Source: an uncultured bacterium
Lineage (GTDB): Bacteria; Actinomycetota; Coriobacteriia; Coriobacteriales; Coriobacteriaceae
Direction: 5' to 3'
DNA: 8,300 nucleotides
Assembly (NCBI GenBank): GCA_905215275.1
Contig: CAJMPE010000087.1
Coordinates: 1 to 8,300, forward strand
Shown here one piece after another: positions 1-4,688 of this stretch. A program made the position numbers and the translations under genes. Each line of letters opens with the position of its first letter. Positions within the stretch are counted from its first letter, which is position 1. The notes under the pieces were generated by a model, which worked only from the letters and a program-made list of their open reading frames with translations, ran no database searches and was not told where the DNA came from.

Positions 1-1513
1 GCACCAGACCGCCCAGGCATGCGGTGAAGGACAGATAGAAGGGCAGATAGATGCCCAGGCCCAGCATGGTGAAGACGGGGGTGATGAAGTACACGATGAC
101 GGAAGCCACGAGACCGCCGATGAACACGGGCACGTTGGCGATGCCGCCCACCACGGAGGCAACGGCAGCCGCCTGGGCCGCGGGGAACATCTCGGTGCCG
201 AAGACGCCGCCGCCGTAGGCCTTGACCAGGACAACGAGGACGGCCACGGCCACCACGGAGCCCACGATGCCGCCGATGACCTCGCCGATCCACTGAGCCT
301 TGGGATCGGAGCCCAGCTCATGGCCGGACTTGAAGTCGTTCATGACGTCGCCAGCAAGGCCGCACGCCACGGCCACGATGCCGGCGATAAAGAACAGCTT
401 GACCTGAGCGAGCTGCGCGAAGGCGGCAACGATGAGCATGACGATGAGGCCGAAGATCTCCATGGGGTCGATGCCCGTCTGGCCGCAGCTCTGCGCGCTC
501 ATGATGGTGGTGACAAAGGTGAACAGCGTGACGATGACGGCCGGAACGGGGCCGAGGTCGAGCGCGATGGCAACGATCACGGCGATGGCGGCGGTGCCCA
601 GGCCGATGATGCCGGCGTCGAGCTTAAGCGAGCCCGAGATGAGCGACTGCTCGTCGGTGTCGGTGGAGCTGTCGGCGGCGAGGCCGCGGACGATACCGGC
701 GACCTGCGGCAGGATGTCCTTAAGGACGACGGCGACGCCAAAGCCCATCATAAGGCCCATACCGAGGGACTTGACGATACCCTGCGCGGTCACAACATCG
801 AACAGGCCGGCAGCGGTGCCGCCGACGATGATGCCAAAGTTGCCCAGCAGCGCGCCGGCAAACCAGAACGCGACGGGGGCGAAGCCCACCAAAAAGCCGA
901 TGGACAGCAACATGGGCGAGTTGTAGATGGCAAAGGTCACGCCAGGGATATTGAGCGTGCAAAGCATGCTGGGCACCACGCCCAGGGCGTCGCGCAGCAC
1001 GCTGTAGATGCCGGCGATGGCCATGGAGCTAAAGAGCTGCTTGCCGGTCTTGCCGCCGGCCTCGGTCGCACGCAGGGTCTGAGCCGCGGCGTTGCCGGTG
1101 GGGAACTCAAGTGCGGCGTCCACGATAAAGTGACGGTGGATGAGTGCCGTGGCCAGCAGGCCCAGGATAGTGCCGGCGAGTGCCACGATAAACATGTCGA
1201 GCCAGCTGATCTGGTCGGCATAGCCCAGCATCCAGGCGCCCGGGATGGTAAACGCCAGACCGCCGGCGACCATGGCGCCTGCGGACATGATGGTGTGGGT
1301 GACGTTGGCCTCGTTGAGGCTGGCGTTGCCCATGAGCTTCAGGAAGAACAGCGAGATGACGGCAGCGAAGACGATCGGCCAGGGGAGTGCGCCCATCTTG
1401 AGGGCGGTGTAGGCCGAGCTTGCCGTGATGATCACGCAGCCAAGGACGCCGATGACGACGCCGCGCAGCGTAAGTTGCCCGCGCATCGAAGCGCGGTTCG
1501 AGGGATTGCTCAT
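1..1513 (-). CDS. OPT-family oligopeptide transporter, 3' end cut by window edge
   Basis: This is a polytopic inner-membrane transporter of the prokaryotic OPT (oligopeptide transporter/YSL) family, expected to import peptides or metal-chelate compounds by cation symport. The start is the ATG read leftward from 1513 (MSNPSNRASMRG), with AGGAG about 7 bases upstream. 504 codons are visible with no stop; family members usually run to about 600-670 residues, so the C-terminal part lies outside the window. Hydrophobic segments fill almost the whole frame. Family-like stretches are NEANVTHTIMSAG at about 67-79, a hydrophilic loop with DFKSGHELGSDPK at about 393-405, and GIYLPFYLSF near the visible end. 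Family assignment is firm; the substrate cannot be read from the sequence. It is transcribed divergently from coaX. A long open frame on the opposite strand is a codon-bias shadow. Confidence 0.88.
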   Translation of the reverse strand, partial: MSNPSNRASMRGQLTLRGVVIGVLGCVIITASSAYTALKMGALPWPIVFAAVISLFFLKLMGNASLNEANVTHTIMSAGAMVAGGLAFTIPGAWMLGYADQISWLDMFIVALAGTILGLLATALIHRHFIVDAALEFPTGNAAAQTLRATEAGGKTGKQLFSSMAIAGIYSVLRDALGVVPSMLCTLNIPGVTFAIYNSPMLLSIGFLVGFAPVAFWFAGALLGNFGIIVGGTAAGLFDVVTAQGIVKSLGMGLMMGFGVAVVLKDILPQVAGIVRGLAADSSTDTDEQSLISGSLKLDAGIIGLGTAAIAVIVAIALDLGPVPAVIVTLFTFVTTIMSAQSCGQTGIDPMEIFGLIVMLIVAAFAQLAQVKLFFIAGIVAVACGLAGDVMNDFKSGHELGSDPKAQWIGEVIGGIVGSVVAVAVLVVLVKAYGGGVFGTEMFPAAQAAAVASVVGGIANVPVFIGGLVASVIVYFITPVFTMLGLGIYLPFYLSFTACLGGLV

Positions 1514-1531
1514 ATAAAACTCCTTTGCGTA

Positions 1532-1576
1532 TATCCGCTTCCCCCGGGAGCGCCGTTACGGATACGGCGCGGGAAG
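1532..1576 (-). promoter_or_regulatory. Structured 5' leader of the OPT transporter gene (candidate cis-regulatory RNA)
   Basis: In the transporter transcript, a 7-bp perfect stem (GCGCCGT with ACGGCGC, 1564-1570 with 1550-1556) is extended by a 6-bp outer stem CTTCCC/GGGAAG (1571-1576 with 1538-1543), with a six-base one-sided bulge. The loop and its closing base include TATCCG, complementary to CGGATA at 1532-1537 just before the ribosome binding site, so a pseudoknot is possible. The pairing is visible directly; a regulatory role is inference, and GC-rich leaders form hairpins by chance. I do not recognise a known riboswitch class. Confidence 0.35.
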
Positions 1577-1623
1577 TCGGGTTACCAAGGGCCGCCGCGT
1601 GAGCTCGCAAACGACCGCGCACC

Positions 1624-1629
1624 AGTATA
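1624..1629 (-). promoter_or_regulatory. Candidate -10 box for the OPT transporter
   Basis: TATACT on the minus strand, about 110 bases upstream of the transporter start, matches the -10 consensus at five of six positions. No convincing -35 hexamer lies 16-18 bases upstream. The resulting leader would contain the structured element at 1532-1576. Confidence 0.4.
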
Positions 1630-1639
1630 GCGGCAAGGT

Positions 1640-1657
1640 AGTCATTTTGGGATGACT
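1640..1657. promoter_or_regulatory. Perfect 6-bp dyad between divergent -10 boxes (candidate operator)
   Basis: AGTCAT (1640-1645) and ATGACT (1652-1657) form a perfect inverted repeat separated by six bases. It lies between two outward-facing TATACT boxes, 10 bases from the leftward one and 15 from the rightward one, where the -35 regions would be. The position suits a regulator controlling both divergent genes. No regulator gene is adjacent, so the operator role is inference. Confidence 0.35.
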
Positions 1658-1672
1658 GGTTTAGGTAGGCGA

Positions 1673-1678
1673 TATACT
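1673..1678 (+). promoter_or_regulatory. coaX: Candidate -10 box for coaX
   Basis: TATACT lies 27 bases upstream of the coaX ATG. The best -35-like hexamer is ATGACT at 1652-1657 with a short 15-base spacer; it coincides with one arm of the dyad at 1640-1657. A promoter here also argues against translation starting at the upstream in-frame ATG at 1652. Confidence 0.45.
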
Positions 1679-1705
1679 GCTGGGCAGACGAAAGGAGCGC
1701 CGACG

Positions 1706-2557
1706 ATGCTTAATGGGTGCGCATATATATTGACGGTCGACGTGGGCAACACGTTCATTCGCTTTGGCCTGTTTGCAGAGGATTCGGCCGCGGCGCAGGA
1801 GCGCCCGCTCGCGACGTGCGAGGCCACGACGCCGGCCCGTATTACTGCCGACGAAGCGCGCATGCGACTTGCGCAGGTCATGGCCACACTGGCGGCCGAT
1901 GCGGGCATGCCGGGTGCGCTTGTGCCCGCGGCTGCTGTGCTGAGCTGTGTGGTCCCGGCGCTCGAGCGCCCGTGGAAGGCGGCACTTTCCCGTACCTGCA
2001 CGGGGCGCGTGCTCACGGTGGGGCCGGGACTTAAGACCGGCATGCCCGTGCACTACGACGATCCGGTCGAGATCGGCCCCGACCGCATCGCCGATGCCGT
2101 GGCGGCCCGCGCCGTCTACGGCTCGCCGTGCATTGTGATCGACCTAGGCACCACAACCAATATCGAGGTCATCGACGCGCACGGTACCTTTGTCGGCGGC
2201 GTTATCGCGCCGGGGCTGGCGCTCGGCGCCCGCTCCCTCTCGGCCGCTGCGGCGCGCCTGCCGCAGGTCGAGCCCTCGGCACCGACGCACGTCATCGGTC
2301 GCAACACGCGTGAGGCCATGCGCTCGGGCGTGGTCTTGGGCGAGGTTGCCCGCATCGACGGCATGCTCGACATGGTGCTTGCCGAGATGCGCGCGACCAA
2401 GGCCGCGGGGGAGGGCGATGTGCCCATCGTCATTACCGGCGACGATGCCGAGGCGCTTGCGGCCCTTGTCGGCCATAGCCTGACGGTCGACGATGCGCTG
2501 ACGTTGCGGGGTCTCGCCGAGCTCTACCACATCAACCAAAAGCCCCGCCGCGCGTAG
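1706..2557 (+). CDS. coaX: Type III pantothenate kinase CoaX
   Basis: Cytosolic kinase that phosphorylates pantothenate with ATP, the first committed step of coenzyme A synthesis. The ATG at 1706 is chosen because AAAGGAG (1691-1697) sits eight bases upstream; an in-frame ATG at 1652 would overlap the promoter. The 283-residue product has the usual length for the family (about 250-280). Visible motifs are the N-terminal phosphate-binding DVGNT (12-16), GPDR (124-127) whose Asp corresponds to the catalytic base of type III enzymes, the second nucleotide-binding segment IDLGTTT (145-151), GGVIAPGL (164-171), and IGRNTREAMRSGVVLG (197-212). The second segment reads GTTTN where many homologues have GTATT or GTAT, a small departure. 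The 83-base gap to the next gene carries a promoter-like box, so co-transcription is uncertain. Confidence 0.93.
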   Translation: MLNGCAYILTVDVGNTFIRFGLFAEDSAAAQERPLATCEATTPARITADEARMRLAQVMATLAADAGMPGALVPAAAVLSCVVPALERPWKAALSRTCTGRVLTVGPGLKTGMPVHYDDPVEIGPDRIADAVAARAVYGSPCIVIDLGTTTNIEVIDAHGTFVGGVIAPGLALGARSLSAAAARLPQVEPSAPTHVIGRNTREAMRSGVVLGEVARIDGMLDMVLAEMRATKAAGEGDVPIVITGDDAEALAALVGHSLTVDDALTLRGLAELYHINQKPRRA

Positions 2558-2600
2558 CGATGGGGGCGATGGGACAAAAACGTCTCCACCTTCCACCTGC

Positions 2601-2606
2601 TACAAT
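2601..2606 (+). promoter_or_regulatory. Candidate -10 box upstream of the dCMP deaminase gene
   Basis: TACAAT matches the -10 consensus at five of six positions and lies 34 bases before the deaminase ATG. No good -35 hexamer is visible at the standard distance. A weak hairpin (TGGGAC and GTC-CCA around AAAAAC, about 2570-2588) lies just upstream in the same 83-base gap. Confidence 0.35.
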
Positions 2607-2640
2607 GGGTCAAACTATTGCGATTTCGGAGGTGTCTGCC

Positions 2641-3165
2641 ATGTCGGACGATCTTCATCAAACCGCGTCGGGCAAGCGCCGCGACGTTATTAGCTGGGAT
2701 GAGTTCTTTATGAGCGTGGCCATCGCCGCGCAGCGCCGCAGTAAGGACCCCAACACGCAGGTGGGCGCGTGCATCGCCAACACCAACCACCGCATCCTTT
2801 CGGTGGGCTACAACGGTACGCCCTCGGCACTCAACGACGACTTTTTCCCGTGGGGCACGAGCGACGACCCGTTGCAGGATAAGCACAACTACGTGGTGCA
2901 TGCCGAGGCCAACGCCGTGCTCAACTACCGCGGCTCGCTCAAAGACCTTGAGGGTTCCACGGTCTACGTTACGCTGTTCCCGTGCCACGACTGCGCCAAG
3001 ATCCTGGCGCAGGTGGGCGTGGGCGAGGTCGTCTACCTGGACAACAAGTATGCCGATACCGACGACGGCCGTATCAGCCGCCGCATTCTCGACTCCTGCG
3101 GCATCAGCTACCGCCAGGTCATCGTCGATGTTCAGATTGGTACCGGGGGACAAGCTCAGCAGTAG
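2641..3165 (+). CDS. Deoxycytidylate (dCMP) deaminase
   Basis: Zinc-dependent cytosolic deaminase of the cytidine/deoxycytidylate family, expected to convert dCMP to dUMP for dTTP synthesis (ComEB-like group). The ATG at 2641 is preferred because GGAGGT (2628-2633) lies seven bases upstream; an upstream in-frame ATG at 2560 lacks such a site and would add residues unlike the family. The 174-residue product shows the zinc and catalytic signature HAEAN (H87, E89) and PCHDCAK (P114, C115, C118), as well as the N-terminal SKDPNTQVGACI and GYNGTP segments (34-45, 57-61) typical of dCMP deaminases. All zinc ligands and the catalytic Glu are present, so it should be active. An allosteric dCTP response occurs in some relatives but cannot be judged here. 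Confidence 0.92.
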   Translation: MSDDLHQTASGKRRDVISWDEFFMSVAIAAQRRSKDPNTQVGACIANTNHRILSVGYNGTPSALNDDFFPWGTSDDPLQDKHNYVVHAEANAVLNYRGSLKDLEGSTVYVTLFPCHDCAKILAQVGVGEVVYLDNKYADTDDGRISRRILDSCGISYRQVIVDVQIGTGGQAQQ

Positions 3166-3175
3166 CGCGTGCCAA

Positions 3176-3207
3176 CGCCAGCTGGCGGCAAAACAGCCAA
3201 AAGAGCC
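3176..3207. repeat. 12-bp palindrome plus tandem 9-mers after the dCMP deaminase gene
   Basis: CGCCAGCTGGCG (3176-3187) is a perfect 12-bp palindrome starting 11 bases after the deaminase stop. It is followed by two tandem 9-mers, AAAACAGCC (3190-3198) and AAAAGAGCC (3199-3207), differing at one base. The block leads into CCCGTCCCAAATTGACTACTCG. No U-run follows, so it is a poor intrinsic terminator. The rest of the 170-base gap to 3335 contains no open frame I would call a gene. It could be an interspersed intergenic repeat, which one window cannot show. Confidence 0.4.
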
Positions 3208-3297
3208 CCGTCCCAAATTGACTACTCGTGAAAGTCGCGTCTGCGCGCATGGACGGCTCGTGAGCGGGTACATGGCTGTAGTAACATAGCTTCTGTC

Positions 3298-3313
3298 CGC
3301 GGGCGTGCCCGCG
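3298..3313 (+). other. Hairpin in the leader of the NifU-domain gene
   Basis: CGCGGGC and GCCCGCG form a 7-bp perfect inverted repeat with a two-base spacer (realistically six pairs and a four-base loop). It ends ten bases before the GAAAGGAG ribosome binding site. The following bases, TTATTGTG, are only weakly U-rich. It may be a leader hairpin or a weak terminator of upstream transcription. Confidence 0.4.
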
Positions 3314-3335
3314 TTATTGTGAGAAAGGAGCCCCT

Positions 3336-3614
3336 GTGGCTGTTAACGAAGAGCTGCTTAAGAAGGTTCTTGAAGAGATTCGCCCCAACCTGCAGGCCGA
3401 CGGCGGCGATATGGAGTATGTGGGCGTCGACGACGAGGGCGTCGTCAAGCTGGAGCTGCAGGGCGCTTGCGCCGGCTGTCCCATGAGTTCGCTAACCCTT
3501 TCCATGGGTATCGAGCGCATCCTGAAGGAGCATGTGCCCGGCGTTACCCGCGTTGAGCAGGTCAATGCTTCCGGCGAGGCCGAGGACCTGTACGACGAGT
3601 ACGCACCGTTCTAA
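3336..3614 (+). CDS. NifU C-terminal-domain (Nfu-type) Fe-S cluster protein
   Basis: Small cytosolic Fe-S scaffold or carrier consisting of only the NifU C-terminal domain. Translation starts at GTG 3336, five bases after GAAAGGAG (3323-3330). The 92-residue product has the expected domain order: an N-terminal helix with IRPNLQADGGD (15-25), a beta segment, and the cluster-binding CAGC (C45, C48) followed by PMSSLTL. Two such domains from a dimer typically share a [4Fe-4S] cluster through the CxxC cysteines. It has no N-terminal IscU-like or A-type domain, so it is the minimal Nfu form. No sufBCD or isc genes are next to it here. A terminator-like hairpin follows before lgt. Confidence 0.92.
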   Translation: MAVNEELLKKVLEEIRPNLQADGGDMEYVGVDDEGVVKLELQGACAGCPMSSLTLSMGIERILKEHVPGVTRVEQVNASGEAEDLYDEYAPF

Positions 3615-3625
3615 GATGCGAAAGC

Positions 3626-3645
3626 TGCGGACGGTACGCTCCGCA
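3626..3645 (+). other. Small hairpin after the NifU-domain gene
   Basis: TGCGGA (3626-3631) and TCCGCA (3640-3645) pair perfectly across an eight-base loop, 12 bases after the stop codon. There is no U-tract, so termination is unlikely from this stem alone. It may protect the mRNA 3' end or act with the stronger hairpin at 3664-3696. Confidence 0.35.
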
Positions 3646-3663
3646 TAGACGTTACGCCCAAAT

Positions 3664-3700
3664 ATGCGGCTGCGAGCGTAAGGCCCGCGGCCGCATTTGT
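3664..3700 (+). terminator. Probable intrinsic terminator or attenuator between nfu and lgt
   Basis: A stem of seven pairs (ATGCGGC, 3664-3670, with GCCGCAT, 3690-3696) continues inward through a U-G wobble and three more G-C pairs, giving 11 pairs with an 11-base loop. It is followed by TTGT, a weak U-tract. The lgt ribosome binding site begins about 15 bases later, so partial read-through into lgt is plausible. Confidence 0.5.
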
Positions 3701-3722
3701 ATGTAGGGAGCAGGGGATCGAT

Positions 3723-4544
3723 ATGCTCAACGACCTCTACCATATGCTTGATCCCGTCGCGATCTCGGCGGGCCCCATCACCATCTACTGGTACGGCCTG
3801 GCCTACGTGGTCGGCGCTCTGCTCACGGCGGTCGTTATGTACCGCACGCAGCGTCGTTGGGGCTTCGACATTACGATTGATGACCTGACGAGCGTCGTGG
3901 TCGGCGCGGTCTTTGGTCTCATCATCGGCGCGCGCCTGTTTTACGTCGTCTTTTACGGCGATGGCTACTATTGGACCCACCCGCTCGAAATCATTGCCAC
4001 CAATGAGGGAGGTATGAGCTTTCACGGTGGCCTGGTCGGCGGCATCTTGGGCGGCATCATCGTGTGCCGCATGTATAAGCTCGACGCCTGGACCATCGCC
4101 GACCTTGCTGTGATCGGTGCTCCGCTGGCGCTGTGCCTGGGCCGTTGTGCCAATTTCGTCAACGGCGAGCTGTGGGGCAAACCGACCGATTTGCCCTGGG
4201 GTGTGGTCTTTGGCGGCACCGCGGGCGATATGCCGCGCCATCCCTCCCAGCTCTATGAGGCGTTTCTTGAGGGCGTCGTGCTCTTCTGTATTTTGCAGGT
4301 GCTCAGCCGCAAAAAGCCGCTGCTGCCCCAGGGTACGTTTATGGGCGTGTTCGTGATGGGGTACGGTATCGTCCGCTTTTTGATTGAGTTTGTGCGCGTG
4401 CCCGATGCGCAGCTGGGCTATCTGCTGGGCGGCGTCATCACCATGGGTCAGCTGCTGAGTTTGCCGCTCGTGATCGCCGGCCTGGCGCTCATCATCTTCG
4501 CCCGGCACCGCAACCAGCCCCAGCGCGTCTACCTGGACGCCTAG
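3723..4544 (+). CDS. lgt: Prolipoprotein diacylglyceryl transferase Lgt
   Basis: Inner-membrane enzyme that transfers diacylglyceryl from phosphatidylglycerol to the lipobox cysteine of prelipoproteins, the first step of lipoprotein maturation. The ATG at 3723 follows AGGGG (3712-3716) by six bases. The 273-residue product is of usual length and has about seven hydrophobic segments. Diagnostic motifs are IYWYGLAY (21-28), the conserved MSFHGGLVGG (98-107, H101), the Lgt signature LGRCANFVNGELWGKP (139-154, including R141 and N144), RHPSQLYEA (172-180) and the late FLIEFVRVPDAQLG (219-232). These positions match residues known to be essential in E. coli Lgt. No lspA is adjacent. A large membrane protein gene follows after 144 bases containing two hairpins. 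Confidence 0.96.
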   Translation: MLNDLYHMLDPVAISAGPITIYWYGLAYVVGALLTAVVMYRTQRRWGFDITIDDLTSVVVGAVFGLIIGARLFYVVFYGDGYYWTHPLEIIATNEGGMSFHGGLVGGILGGIIVCRMYKLDAWTIADLAVIGAPLALCLGRCANFVNGELWGKPTDLPWGVVFGGTAGDMPRHPSQLYEAFLEGVVLFCILQVLSRKKPLLPQGTFMGVFVMGYGIVRFLIEFVRVPDAQLGYLLGGVITMGQLLSLPLVIAGLALIIFARHRNQPQRVYLDA

Positions 4545-4550
4545 CCACCA

Positions 4551-4591
4551 CATACCACCACAAAGGGAAAGACACCTTGGTGGTGGTTATG
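4551..4591 (+). other. Long imperfect hairpin downstream of lgt
   Basis: CATACCACCAC (4551-4561) pairs with GTGGTGGTTATG (4580-4591) with one bulged T. After a single mismatch the stem continues inward as AAGG/CCTT, leaving an eight-base loop (gaaagaca). It begins seven bases after the lgt stop. No U-run follows, so it is either an mRNA 3'-stabilising stem or a poor terminator. A second copy of CCACCAC at 4545-4551 offers an alternative left arm. Confidence 0.5.
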
Positions 4592-4601
4592 CCGGACAAC
4601 G

Positions 4602-4632
4602 ATGACAGAACCGTAACGTTTCCCCAGATAAA
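4602..4632 (+). promoter_or_regulatory. Weak promoter candidate for the large membrane protein gene
   Basis: ATGACA (4602-4607) matches the -35 consensus at five of six positions. GATAAA (4627-4632) is a poor -10 box at a 19-base spacing. It lies directly before the hairpin repeat at 4631-4669, which would then be in the 5' leader. The spacing is suboptimal and the call is tentative. Confidence 0.22.
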
Positions 4633-4669
4633 ACCTGCCAAAATAAACCTGTCCCTTTTTGGCAGGTTT
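4631..4669 (+). repeat. Hairpin repeat copy A, upstream of the large membrane protein gene
   Basis: AAACCTGCCAAAA (4631-4643) and TTTTGGCAGGTTT (4657-4669) form a perfect 13-bp inverted repeat around a 13-base loop, TAAACCTGTCCCT. The loop repeats part of the left arm (AAACCTG), giving a direct repeat at 4631 and 4645, so alternative pairings exist. The loop core matches, in reverse orientation, that of the hairpin at 6874-6906. It ends three bases before the AGAAAGG ribosome binding site of the next gene. It lacks a trailing U-run, so it is not a typical terminator. Confidence 0.7.
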
Positions 4670-4688
4670 CTAGAAAGGCTTTCGGACT

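Noticed and set aside
320..1630. 436-codon open frame on the plus strand opposite the OPT transporter
   Set aside because: It is antisense to a clear membrane transporter, its product is a low-complexity mix of Asp, Gly, His and Ala with no family pattern, and it reflects G/C-rich third positions of the real gene.
1652..1705. Upstream ATG at 1652 as the coaX start
   Set aside because: It would include the -10 box and has no ribosome binding site, whereas the ATG at 1706 has AAAGGAG at proper spacing and gives the normal family N-terminus.
3218..3223. TTGACT as a -35 box for the NifU-domain gene
   Set aside because: No -10-like hexamer lies 15-19 bases downstream; that stretch is G/C-rich.
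2524..3273. 249-codon minus-strand open frame opposite the dCMP deaminase
   Set aside because: The plus strand carries intact zinc-binding motifs of a known enzyme and a good ribosome binding site; the antisense product has no family pattern.
3492..4553. 353-codon open frame on the minus strand opposite lgt
   Set aside because: It covers lgt and part of the NifU-domain gene, has no recognisable domain and has the His/Asp/Ala-rich composition of a codon-bias shadow.
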